Of a stretch of 64,000 nucleotides of DNA, positions 23,790 through 32,193 are shown piece by piece. Position 1 is the first letter of the stretch. Every line of letters begins with the position of its first letter. The position numbers and the translations under genes are program-made. The DNA is taken from contig CAMDWI010000002.1 of NCBI GenBank assembly GCA_945878555.1, positions 62,001 to 126,000 of the forward strand. Direction: 5' to 3'. The notes beneath the pieces were generated by a model. The model saw nothing but the letters and a program-made list of their open reading frames with translations. It had not been told where the DNA came from and did not search any database. The DNA comes from Klebsiella pneumoniae. GTDB taxonomy: Bacteria > Pseudomonadota > Gammaproteobacteria > Eutrophobiales > Eutrophobiaceae.

Positions 23790-25154
23790 TTATGCCCTCT
23801 TCCGGTTCATCCGCGTGACGTTTTGCTTGGGATGTATAATTAAATCCAGATAGTCATTCCAGACTTTCATCCCTACTTGCTTTTCCTTCATGTAGTCGTA
23901 TTTATCATAATGCTTGCTGGAGACATCCTGAATCACATGGTTCTGGATCCTGTCCCGTATTTCCTTCGATAAGCCGGCTTTGCCTGCCAGGGTTTTCCAC
24001 GTTCTGCGAATATCTCGTGGAATGAACTTTTCAATTTCGCGGTATTCATCATCGCAATATTCTCGTATTTCCTTGGACAGAGTTGTTGGATTCAGATGTA
24101 TATCTTCACAGTAATAACCATTCTTGATCCCTGGGAAGGCATAAATGCTTGCCCCCTCGACCTCCTTCAGGAGTTCCTCAGTTACCGACAAAGCCAAATC
24201 ATTCAACGGTACTATGTGATCAATTCGGTTCTTTGATATATGCGCCGGAATAGTGAAGTATTTATCATTCAGGTTGAAAGCCACCTGTTCGAGCCGTATC
24301 AGTTCACCTGGCCGCTGTCCGGTAGTCATGGCCAGCTTTATAGCGCAACCACTCAGGAAATATTGATCGGCGATAGATGTCCATATTGTCCTAATGTCAC
24401 CGTCCTTGATTACATGCTCCCCGACGGTTTCAAAATCGGCCTGTTTGGGGATTGAGGCAACAGGATTACTCGTGAGGGTAAAAAACACCTTTTCCTTCTC
24501 ATATCTCCGCGGATCATTGTCGTGTTTAATGCCATGCTCAAATGCGGCATGCAACTGTGAACGGGTCCGATTTACTTGGGTGGTGATGCCTGCCTGGATC
24601 ATCTTTTTGATGATTAGCTGTATATTTCCGGGTGTTATCTCGTTAGCGTACTTATTTTGGAACTCAGGGAACGGTCCCTGTACATATTTCTTGAAAGACT
24701 GCTTTACCCGGCTGTGACTGGCTCGGCCGTCCAGTTTCTGCAGGTAGCTGCCCAGTAGTTGCTCAAAAGTGCCCCGGGACTTGGCCGCCTCGGCTTCCTT
24801 ACGCTGGCGTCCCTCAGTTTCAGTCTTTTCTGCAAGATAAACTTCAGGATCCTGGCCTTTCTGCAGCAATGCGCTATAGAAATTTGCTGCCTCCCGGGCT
24901 TCACTCAGGGTGATACCCGGGGATGCCGCTGATACCTTATAACGGCCCAAGGACAGTAAAACACGTTTTGTCTCCTTCCCGCCCCCCTCAACTTCAAATG
25001 TGCGAAAAAACTGAAAGAAGAAGGCTTTGACACCGGTCGGGTGGACCTCCACTACCAGTCGACCTATCCCGCGCTGGTTTGTGGATTGAGGAACCCTGTA
25101 CTTTGATTTGCGGGGTTTAAACCCTTTAACCTGACTATCATTCCACATGGGCAA
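23790..25154 (-). CDS. int: Tyrosine-type integrase of the island
   Basis: The 454-residue protein has the layout of P4-like island integrases: an N-terminal arm-binding domain (residues 1-110, with GRLVVEVHPTGVKAFFFQFF), a core-binding helix bundle (125-225) and a catalytic domain. Catalytic residues visible are Arg281 (TTGQRPGEL), Lys308, Arg383 (PRDIRRTW), His406 (QNH) and nucleophile Tyr416 (KHYDKYDY). The usual His of the HxxR box is replaced by Arg380, as in some island integrases. It reads away from attR, with the 24-bp repeat 25 bp upstream of its start, so integrase binding there could also regulate it. Confidence 0.93.
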   Translation of the reverse strand: MPMWNDSQVKGFKPRKSKYRVPQSTNQRGIGRLVVEVHPTGVKAFFFQFFRTFEVEGGGKETKRVLLSLGRYKVSAASPGITLSEAREAANFYSALLQKGQDPEVYLAEKTETEGRQRKEAEAAKSRGTFEQLLGSYLQKLDGRASHSRVKQSFKKYVQGPFPEFQNKYANEITPGNIQLIIKKMIQAGITTQVNRTRSQLHAAFEHGIKHDNDPRRYEKEKVFFTLTSNPVASIPKQADFETVGEHVIKDGDIRTIWTSIADQYFLSGCAIKLAMTTGQRPGELIRLEQVAFNLNDKYFTIPAHISKNRIDHIVPLNDLALSVTEELLKEVEGASIYAFPGIKNGYYCEDIHLNPTTLSKEIREYCDDEYREIEKFIPRDIRRTWKTLAGKAGLSKEIRDRIQNHVIQDVSSKHYDKYDYMKEKQVGMKVWNDYLDLIIHPKQNVTRMNRKRA

Positions 25155-25179
25155 AATTCCTCTAAGACGAGAAGTCTCG

Positions 25180-25203
25180 TTTGCTGTCAGTAGTGCTGTC
25201 AGT
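25180..25203. repeat. 24-bp end repeat, right copy (candidate integrase arm site)
   Basis: Identical to 5007-5030 and in the same orientation. It sits between the integrase start and attR, in a 174-bp gap without genes, the usual place for arm sites and the integrase promoter. Confidence 0.7.
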
Positions 25204-25328
25204 TATTGTAGCATTAACCTGAATTGGTTTGAACTAGAATGAAGTGATAACATGCCGATAAATACGAGGTTTTCAGGAAAAGGGTAATAAGTTGAACATA
25301 TTTGAAATGCTATGTAATGCCATATTTT

Positions 25329-25380
25329 CCGCCTTGTAAGCGGTAGGTCGTGAGTTCAAATCCCACTTTCGGCACCAATT
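25329..25380 (+). repeat. attR: duplicated 3' half of tRNA-Thr
   Basis: The 52 bases match 4903-4954 exactly. Upstream sequence (CATATTTT) does not continue the tRNA, so this is not a second tRNA gene but the right attachment site. Confidence 0.93.
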
Positions 25381-25459
25381 TTCAGCCTTGCCCCCGGGAC
25401 AAAATCAATAGGGATAATAGAGGCAGGCTCCGGGGACAGCTCCAGTCGTTGTGACCCGA

Positions 25460-25708
25460 TTACGGCTTCTGGTATTTTTTCTTCCAGTCCTCATAGGGCA
25501 TCCCGTAGATCATCGCCCTGACCTCTTCATAGTCTACATCCAGCTTTCGTTCATCCGCAGCGGCCTTGTACCACTTGGCCAGACAGTTACGGCAGAAGCC
25601 GGCCAGATTCATTAAATCAATATTCTGCAGCTCCGTATTCTGCTGTAGATGTGTGACCAGATGCCGGAAGGCGGCTGCCTCCAGCTCGGTTTGTGTATTG
25701 TTGTCCAT
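25460..25708 (-). CDS. DUF1244 family protein
   Basis: The 82-residue protein (start ATG 25708, with another four codons upstream) contains the DUF1244 hallmark LQNIDLMNLAGFCRNCLAKW, with a C-x2-C pair, and MIYGMPYEDWKKKYQ. The family is conserved in alpha- and gammaproteobacteria and its role is unknown to me. It marks the return to ordinary chromosome right of attR. The 79 bp between attR and its stop contain nothing recognisable. Confidence 0.9.
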   Translation of the reverse strand: MDNNTQTELEAAAFRHLVTHLQQNTELQNIDLMNLAGFCRNCLAKWYKAAADERKLDVDYEEVRAMIYGMPYEDWKKKYQKP

Positions 25709-25801
25709 CCTGCCTCCCATGCCCTGTCATTAAGGAAATCGTATTTTAACCGGTAAAATTCGATTATAATTTTAAAGACCCCACTGGAGAGGCCTGTAGT
25801 A

Positions 25802-26392
25802 ATGTTATACCGGAAAATGCCTGAACCGATCCACCGCATCCTGATCACCGGCCTTGCCCTGCTCTCCCTGGCCCTGGCCCCGGTTGTGATGGCCAGTGGC
25901 AATCCTTATAGCCTTGAGGTCAGCAAGACCTCCCAGGAATTACTCGTTAAAGAAGGGGAACAGATCATCAAGCGCTTCCGGATCTCCATCGGGCGCGGCG
26001 GTGACGGGACCAAGCGTCAACGGGGTGACAACAAGACACCGATTGGTACCTACAGGATACTCGATTTCAAGTCGAACAGCCGGTTCCATTTTTTCATGCT
26101 GATCAATTACCCGAACCAGGTAGATGCCTGGCATGGCTATATTGATAACCGAATCAATGCGCGTGAGTTCAAGCAGATCATTGTTGCCAACCGGAACAAC
26201 CAGGTACCCCCACAGGACACTGTACTCGGCGGCTACATTGGCTTGCACGGTATCGGCGAGGTCACCGAGCAGAAGCTGTCCATCCATAACAAGGAAAACT
26301 GGACGGAAGGCTGTATTGCGCTGACCAATGAAGAGATCTCGGAATTACGCAATTATGTGACCATCGGTACGACCATCCAAATCAGGGAATAA
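25802..26392 (+). CDS. L,D-transpeptidase (YkuD domain), secreted
   Basis: The 196-residue protein has an N-terminal signal peptide (ILITGLALLSLALAPVVMAS) and a YkuD catalytic domain with HGIG near residue 149 and the nucleophile block TEGCIALTNEE, the His-x-x-Gly and Gly-Cys motif of the family. The canonical S-x-GCxR is here E-GCIA-L. Such enzymes form 3-3 peptidoglycan crosslinks or attach proteins to peptidoglycan in the periplasm. The next gene, 13 bases downstream on the same strand, encodes a VWA-FHA membrane protein, so they may act together at the envelope. Confidence 0.88.
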   Translation: MLYRKMPEPIHRILITGLALLSLALAPVVMASGNPYSLEVSKTSQELLVKEGEQIIKRFRISIGRGGDGTKRQRGDNKTPIGTYRILDFKSNSRFHFFMLINYPNQVDAWHGYIDNRINAREFKQIIVANRNNQVPPQDTVLGGYIGLHGIGEVTEQKLSIHNKENWTEGCIALTNEEISELRNYVTIGTTIQIRE

Positions 26393-26405
26393 ACGGACAG
26401 TCCAC

Positions 26406-27932
26406 TTGCCAGCCAGATCATTACCGCCGTTATCACTGCCCCTTTCGTACGCAAGACACGGACGTATTTCCGGTACACTGGCCTTACTTCTGCTGTTATG
26501 GACTTCTCTGTCACCAAAACCGGGGATCGCTGCGCAGATTTTGACTGATGCAGTCGCGCTCAACTGTACACAGACTGAATCGCAGTTGCTGGCATGCTCT
26601 TACCGGCTGCTCAATTCCGCAGGACCATCTACCGTGGAGGCGGTTGTTGGCAACAAGGCGCTGGAAGTCACCGCCGCCAGCCAGTATCCAGCCGCAGACA
26701 GTATTACTGCCATCCTGCTGGTCGTTGATACCAGTGATCCGGGCAGACAGGATGTCATAAATAAAAATGCAACGCAGATAGCCCGGATACTTGAGAAAAC
26801 CGGAAGTCACCATCGCGTGGGTCTGGCCAACTTTGACAAGGAACTGGTTGTTAATGTACCGGTTGGCGGGACGGCAAATAACATCATTGCGGCGGCACAA
26901 TCGCTGAAGGCCGTTGGCATGACTACAGAACTCTACCGGAGCACGATACGGGCAATCGAGGCACTGGCGCAGACCGCCGCCGATCGCAAGGTGCTGGTAC
27001 TGATGTCCGATGGCCAGGCGGAAGATCGGGCGTATTTTCATGAGGACGTGGTCAGGACGGCGATAAAACATGGCGTAATTATCAATTCACTCGGCTTCCC
27101 GCGTTCCACACCCTTGTCGGTTGCGCTCCAGACACTACGCAGATTGAGTGAAGAAACCGGCGGGGTGTATATCGAGACAGAAAACAGTTATGAATTGCCT
27201 GCTACATTTATGCAGGCGCCGTTTGCCAATATCGACCGCGGTGGGAAGTTTATTATCGATCTCACCCCGCTGGAATCCATCCAGCCAGCTCCACAGACGG
27301 TTCAGATCCGTTTTGCTGGTACGGGTATCGCCGTGCCGGTACCTGTTACCATAAACGAGGTCATCAAACCTGCGCTGCCCAGTGTTGTGATTGCCGCACC
27401 GGTTACCCCGTCGGTAGACAGTACACCACTACTCTCTTCACCGGTGCCGGGGCTCACTGAAAGCTCGCTCGTTGATACTCTGCTCTGGTATGGCCTGCCG
27501 GTAGCACTGATTATCCTCAGTCTGATGACCTTGTTTACCCTGATTTTGTTATATCGTAGACAGGGGGTACCTGCCGCACGAACGGTCAGTATCGTTTCCG
27601 AGATACAAAAACCTCTGGCTTACCTGATTTCAGAGGATGATAGTCGCAAGCGTTTTCCCATTTCGAGTGCCACTTGCAGGATCGGCCGCAGCCGGGACAA
27701 TGACATGACGCTGAATGACAACTCGGTCTCGCGCAAACATGCCGAGATCCGGCGCAACTTCAAGGGGCAGTTTATATTGTATGACCGTGAATCCTCCAAC
27801 GGTGTATACGTTAATAAACGCAAGATCCGCGAACAAAAACTGGTTGAAGGCGATATTATCGAGATAGGTGATGTGATGCTGCGATTCACCCAGGAACCTC
27901 CTTACCCCGCTTCTGTAACAGCGCTGCACTGA
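26406..27932 (+). CDS. VWA domain membrane protein with cytoplasmic FHA domain
   Basis: The 508-residue protein starts with a signal-like segment (21-43), followed by a von Willebrand factor A domain (102-262) outside the membrane, with a partial metal site: DTSDP (108-112) replaces the usual DxSxS, Thr near 173 and MSDG (200-203) remain. After a Pro-rich linker comes one transmembrane helix (358-383) and an FHA domain (424-495) with GRS, SRKH (442-445) and SNGVYVN. An FHA domain binds phosphothreonine, so a Ser/Thr kinase should control it. A kinase is encoded at 3354-4619, but any link is speculative. Confidence 0.87.
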   Translation: MPARSLPPLSLPLSYARHGRISGTLALLLLLWTSLSPKPGIAAQILTDAVALNCTQTESQLLACSYRLLNSAGPSTVEAVVGNKALEVTAASQYPAADSITAILLVVDTSDPGRQDVINKNATQIARILEKTGSHHRVGLANFDKELVVNVPVGGTANNIIAAAQSLKAVGMTTELYRSTIRAIEALAQTAADRKVLVLMSDGQAEDRAYFHEDVVRTAIKHGVIINSLGFPRSTPLSVALQTLRRLSEETGGVYIETENSYELPATFMQAPFANIDRGGKFIIDLTPLESIQPAPQTVQIRFAGTGIAVPVPVTINEVIKPALPSVVIAAPVTPSVDSTPLLSSPVPGLTESSLVDTLLWYGLPVALIILSLMTLFTLILLYRRQGVPAARTVSIVSEIQKPLAYLISEDDSRKRFPISSATCRIGRSRDNDMTLNDNSVSRKHAEIRRNFKGQFILYDRESSNGVYVNKRKIREQKLVEGDIIEIGDVMLRFTQEPPYPASVTALH

Positions 27933-27933
27933 A

Positions 27934-27959
27934 CCTGCCCGGCATGACTGCCGGACAGG
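27934..27959. terminator. Hairpin between convergent genes (bidirectional terminator)
   Basis: CCTGCCCGGCA and TGCCGGACAGG form an 11-bp stem with one mismatch and loop TGAC, between the convergent VWA-FHA and cyclophilin genes. No clear T-run, so efficiency is uncertain. Confidence 0.55.
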
Positions 27960-27972
27960 TCTCTACATCGGA

Positions 27973-29694
27973 TTACCAGACCTCGCGATTGCGTCTGTAT
28001 TGTATGCCCAGACCAAGGATACACAGGATAAACAGGGCAACGAGCGGATACGCGACCGTATATATCAGAGGGGTAAGCAACCAGCGGGTGAGCAGGCGCA
28101 GGTATTCATTACTGGAAATGATGTCGGCCAGCGGCGGTGAATATTCGTAATACAGGCTGACAAACCAGCGCCCCGGGGTGGTCTGCATCAGCACATTATC
28201 TCGAAACTGGCGCAGTGCATACACATGCGGGTCCATATAAGAGCCATACGCGGCCGTTGCGATAAAACAGCCCCCTCCGCCACCACTATCAGTTGCTGTA
28301 TCCGTTGTCGTTGTTGTGGGGGCGACTGCAGATGGAACGGTATATTCTCCCGATACCGTGGTGATACTGTCAGTGGATGCGGTCGAGTCACTGCTCGCCG
28401 CAATATCATAGGTCGCAACGAGTTCATTTCTGACGCAGGCGAGGTTCCAGGTCATTGAACCACTAACCGTCTGTCCACTGGCAATTTCCTCGAAGCTCAG
28501 CGAACTCTGGGCCGTTTGCTCCGCGCCTCCAATATTACCTGTCAAGGATATGCTGGCGTTCTGTGTCGGATCCGGACCAGCATTGTGTACACGTATGTCA
28601 AAAACCAGCAAGTCAGGTGAGCTACCAGCAACACAGGTGGCTTGTTCAAACACACTGGGTGTAACCGTGACTGTCAATTCCGAACAGGTGCTGACTCCTC
28701 CCACGTACACTGTAGAAGTAGCCTTGTTATTGCCCCGCTGCGGGTCATAGCCAGTGTAAGAAGGGATGCTCGCCTGGTTTACATAACACTCCGGTGTCAC
28801 ATACTGGCGTGGCACCACCGGAATGTTTAATGTTGCCTGGGCACCCGAAGTGAGTGTGCCTATCTGCCAGAATCCGTTTTGCGGGTCATAGCTGCCATGC
28901 GTGGCAAACGGTGACATTGCACCCGGTATCGACATACCAGCAGGTAACAAGTCGGTCAATAATACCGAAGTGGCAGTATCCGGTCCGGCATTGGTCACCT
29001 TGACCTGGAACTGGACGGAGCTGCCCAGACCAGGATGGGTGATATCCACTGTCTTGGTAACCTGCAGGTCGCTGTAATTATTTGATGTACGCGGAATACT
29101 GATGTTGGTAATAACCAGATTTTCTGTCAGGATCGTCCCGGTCCCGGAATAATTAACCAGCGGCAGCTCACCGAATGCACTGCCCGCGTTATAAACCGGC
29201 AAGCTGGCTATTGCATCGATCACTTCCAGACCATTACCGAGCACCTCGCCAAAGACTGTAAAACCACCGTTATCGCTATCCAGACTGCTATTATCGGCCA
29301 GATTGATAAACCAGGAGCTGGTAGCACTGTCCGGATTACCGGACAACTTCGCCATTGAAATCGTCCCACGTGTATTCGGACGTCCAAATTCGTTCAGGAT
29401 GGTGGTTTTTTCCGGAATCTCACCAAGAATACCGTCGGTATAACTGAACTGGCCGCCCTGGATGACGAATCCTGACACGCTGCGATGGATAAAGGAATCC
29501 GCAAACGAACCGTCTTCAATATATTTCAGGAAATTATCGACAGTCTCCGGCGCTTCCCGTTCAAACAATTCAATCTCGAAGTTTCCAAGGCTGGTTTCTA
29601 CCAGAACCGTAACCGCCGCCAGTTGAAACGGATACGCTAATACAGCTGTCAGCAGCATGAGACAAGTCAGTTTGTGTTTTACGCTTTTAAACAT
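27973..29694 (-). CDS. Secreted cyclophilin with DUF11-like and CFIATAAYGS modules
   Basis: The 573-residue protein combines a signal peptide (1-27), a cyclophilin-type peptidyl-prolyl isomerase (28-190, with FIHRSVSGFVIQGGQFSY and TSSWFINLADN), a DUF11-like beta domain (210-330, SSVQFQVKVTNAGPDTATSV), a second related domain (340-450), a Thr/Gly linker, and the C-terminal module GGCFIATAAYGS (474-485) followed by an Arg/Tyr region and a transmembrane helix (543-565). Several cyclophilin active-site residues are substituted, as usual for bacterial members. The architecture suggests an envelope-anchored folding factor or surface protein. It is transcribed toward the VWA-FHA gene. Confidence 0.85.
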   Translation of the reverse strand: MFKSVKHKLTCLMLLTAVLAYPFQLAAVTVLVETSLGNFEIELFEREAPETVDNFLKYIEDGSFADSFIHRSVSGFVIQGGQFSYTDGILGEIPEKTTILNEFGRPNTRGTISMAKLSGNPDSATSSWFINLADNSSLDSDNGGFTVFGEVLGNGLEVIDAIASLPVYNAGSAFGELPLVNYSGTGTILTENLVITNISIPRTSNNYSDLQVTKTVDITHPGLGSSVQFQVKVTNAGPDTATSVLLTDLLPAGMSIPGAMSPFATHGSYDPQNGFWQIGTLTSGAQATLNIPVVPRQYVTPECYVNQASIPSYTGYDPQRGNNKATSTVYVGGVSTCSELTVTVTPSVFEQATCVAGSSPDLLVFDIRVHNAGPDPTQNASISLTGNIGGAEQTAQSSLSFEEIASGQTVSGSMTWNLACVRNELVATYDIAASSDSTASTDSITTVSGEYTVPSAVAPTTTTTDTATDSGGGGGCFIATAAYGSYMDPHVYALRQFRDNVLMQTTPGRWFVSLYYEYSPPLADIISSNEYLRLLTRWLLTPLIYTVAYPLVALFILCILGLGIQYRRNREVW

Positions 29695-29796
29695 TTTATT
29701 TCCCTGAAAAAACTGGTTTCAAATTGCCCTGGTGCATCACCGAAGCCGTAGAGTCCGTGCCACACAAAGTCTGTCATATATCTGGCCTGACGCCAT

Positions 29797-31197
29797 TCAT
29801 ACATCTAACGTATCAGGACCGGGATAGTTTACCGTATATTGCAGGTGAATATTAACTGATTCCGACCAGTCCACCTGCCACCCATATTCCTCGCCCCGGG
29901 CCCGGTATTCCTCTGCAATCGCAATTCCGGGGACGCACACCAGTGAATCGCCGATGTACAACAGCGGCATGTGGTCGCGATAACAGGATGGGATGGCATA
30001 TTGTTGACAGAGTTTGCGTAACGTATGGTGGTGCCCGGCGAGAACAAGCGTTTCATTTCCCTGGCGGAAACGGATGCGCAGTGTGTCATTCTCGCACTGG
30101 CTAGTCCGTATACCCTCGCCCCGGGTACGGGTGGCCGTCAGGCAACCGAGCGAGAGCTTGCAAGATTTGTTCAAGTCCCAGTCTGTGACGTGGTCCGGGT
30201 CAGGAGGCGGTGGCAACGGTGCAGTGATGAACAAGCTGTCACGATAGCGACGCAACTCTGTACCTTCCCAGGAGACACAGGGTGTGGCATCCGGTCCGGC
30301 ACCGAGTACACCTGAAAAAATCTGGTTCAGCTGACGCTCATTGGGTACCGGAAAGCCCAGTAACCTGATCCAGCGCCGCAGCGTGTTGGCGGCCCGGGCA
30401 CGCGACGACATCCCGAGCAATTGACTGACAGAGAGGCGAGTATCCACACCGGAACGACACGTCTTCAGGTCGATGTCCGCAAGATCGTCCAGCAGACTAC
30501 TGGCGTCCGCCTGGTGCCGGGCTGCACGATAAAGTGTCTGCGTGATGCCGGGCCAACGCTGGCGAATGCCGGGCAGGATGGTATTGCGGATCAGGTTGCG
30601 GTCATATCTCGGATCCTGATTCGAATCATCCTCTATCCATACAAGCTTGTACTCCTGTGCATACCGGAGTAACCCGGCTCGGGGACAGGCCAGCAAGGGA
30701 CGATAATGCCGGCCCGCACCAAATCTGGCTTGCATCGGCATGGCGGCAAGTCCAGCCGGTCCCGCACCCCGGAATAACTGGATCAACAGCGTCTCGGCCA
30801 TATCATCCTGATGATGGGCAGTAAACAGGACGTCATCAACACCGATAAATCGCACGAGTGCTTCATAACGCAGTTGTCGCGCCCACGCCTCCTGACTTTC
30901 GCCCTGCGGCGCACGCGCATCCAGTTCAACCAGGTGATAGCCTACTCCCAATTGTTCACACACCCCACGGCAATGCTCTGCCCAGTTGCGGGCATTGCTA
31001 TTGAGACCATGATTGACATGAATTGCCAACACACGGATCGAGGGTAAATGGTCAAAAGCGTAGCGAGATAACAGATGCAGCAGTACATGGGAGTCCAGAC
31101 CGCCACTGTAACCAACCACCAGTTGTTGCGCCCCGACCGGTATGTCCAGACGTGAAAAGACCTGTTCCGGAGACAACAGTGTGTCCTGTTCCGTCAT
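29797..31197 (-). CDS. tilS: tRNA(Ile)-lysidine synthetase TilS
   Basis: TilS converts C34 of the CAU-anticodon tRNA-Ile to lysidine so that it reads AUA. The 466-residue protein has the PP-loop SGGLDS (31-36), HVNHGLNSNARNW, the segment FTAHHQDDMAETLLIQLFRG and the C-terminal TilS domain (around FRQGNETLVLAGHHHTLRKL). Last gene of the long rpsB-to-tilS run. 25 bases separate it from accA. No obvious terminator lies in the 102 bp beyond it. Confidence 0.95.
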   Translation of the reverse strand: MTEQDTLLSPEQVFSRLDIPVGAQQLVVGYSGGLDSHVLLHLLSRYAFDHLPSIRVLAIHVNHGLNSNARNWAEHCRGVCEQLGVGYHLVELDARAPQGESQEAWARQLRYEALVRFIGVDDVLFTAHHQDDMAETLLIQLFRGAGPAGLAAMPMQARFGAGRHYRPLLACPRAGLLRYAQEYKLVWIEDDSNQDPRYDRNLIRNTILPGIRQRWPGITQTLYRAARHQADASSLLDDLADIDLKTCRSGVDTRLSVSQLLGMSSRARAANTLRRWIRLLGFPVPNERQLNQIFSGVLGAGPDATPCVSWEGTELRRYRDSLFITAPLPPPPDPDHVTDWDLNKSCKLSLGCLTATRTRGEGIRTSQCENDTLRIRFRQGNETLVLAGHHHTLRKLCQQYAIPSCYRDHMPLLYIGDSLVCVPGIAIAEEYRARGEEYGWQVDWSESVNIHLQYTVNYPGPDTLDV

Positions 31198-31222
31198 ACT
31201 TGCCGGAAGTCAGGACGGAAAA

Positions 31223-32179
31223 CTATTTTTCAGTAGTAAAGACACCATAAGCACGAATCTTTTCCTGCCTGCGGGTAACCAGTGCGTCCAGTGGCAGGTT
31301 GATCAGACCGGCAATTTCCCGGCGTAACAACTCCTTCAGTGATTCGGCAATCTCTGCATAATTACGGTGGGCCCCACCAAGTGGCTCTCGCACAATCTGA
31401 TCGACGAGCCCAACTTCCTGCAATCGCGTGGCGGTAATACCCATGGCCTCGGCCGCATCTTTTGCCTTGTCGGCGCTCTTCCACAGGATGGAGGCACAGC
31501 CTTCCGGCGAAATAACTGAATAGGTGCTGTATTCCAGCATGAACACGGCATCTGCGACACCAATGGCCAGGGCCCCGCCGGAACCACCTTCGCCGATGAC
31601 CGTGGCGATAATCGGCGTCCTTAGGCCTGACATCAACCGGAGATTATTGGCAATCGCCTCGCTCTGTCCCCGCTCCTCGGCACCGACACCCGGATAGGCA
31701 CCGGGTGTATCGATAAAGGTAAAGATCGGCATACGGAAACGCTCTGCCAGCTCCATGATACGTTTGGCCTTGCGATAACCTTCCGGTTTGGGCATACCGT
31801 AGTTACGGTAGATCCGATCCTGTGTACTGCGACCCTTTTGCTGGCCGATGACCACCACCGGTTCACCGTCCAGTCTGGCCACGCCGGTAATGATAGCGGG
31901 ATCATCAGCAAAACTACGGTCGCCATGCAATTCGTTAAAATCAGTAAATATACGTTCGATATAATCGAGCGTATAAGGACGATTTGGATGACGCGCCACC
32001 TTCGAAATCTGCCACGAGGTCAGTGACGAGAAGATGGATCGGGTCAAATCATTACTGCGTTTCTGCAGGCGTTTAATCTCTTCGCCAATATTAATGTCGG
32101 AATCAGCGTTGACGTATCTGAGTTCCTCAATCTTGGCTTCGAGTTCAGCTATAGGCTGTTCAAAGTCGAGAAAATTCAT
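31223..32179 (-). CDS. accA: Acetyl-CoA carboxylase carboxyltransferase subunit alpha
   Basis: The 318-residue protein begins [20 protein letters not shown] and contains [37 protein letters not shown] and [20 protein letters not shown], diagnostic for AccA. With AccD it transfers carboxyl from biotin to acetyl-CoA, the first step of fatty-acid synthesis. Next to dnaE as in E. coli. 14 bases separate it from dnaE. Confidence 0.97.
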   Translation of the reverse strand: MNFLDFEQPIAELEAKIEELRYVNADSDINIGEEIKRLQKRSNDLTRSIFSSLTSWQISKVARHPNRPYTLDYIERIFTDFNELHGDRSFADDPAIITGVARLDGEPVVVIGQQKGRSTQDRIYRNYGMPKPEGYRKAKRIMELAERFRMPIFTFIDTPGAYPGVGAEERGQSEAIANNLRLMSGLRTPIIATVIGEGGSGGALAIGVADAVFMLEYSTYSVISPEGCASILWKSADKAKDAAEAMGITATRLQEVGLVDQIVREPLGGAHRNYAEIAESLKELLRREIAGLINLPLDALVTRRQEKIRAYGVFTTEK

Positions 32180-32193
32180 TTGTTTGATTCTGT

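Larger units (their letters stand above)
4903..25380. mobile_element. Integrative genomic island in tRNA-Thr (20.4 kb)
   Basis: The 52-bp direct repeats at the two ends are 20,426 bp apart. A tyrosine integrase sits next to the right copy. Everything outside the repeats is ordinary conserved chromosome, while the inside holds restriction, helicase, small hypothetical and replication genes with variable base composition. The replication block and absence of recognisable capsid, packaging or conjugation genes suggest a satellite-like or non-autonomous integrative element. The integrase is at the tRNA-distal end, whereas in many tRNA islands it lies beside the tRNA. Excision would place tRNA-Thr directly upstream of the DUF1244 gene region. 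Confidence 0.92.

Noticed and set aside
25329-25380. Possible second tRNA-Thr gene
   Set aside because: Only the 3' half is present. The acceptor 5' strand and D arm are missing, so it is the attachment repeat.
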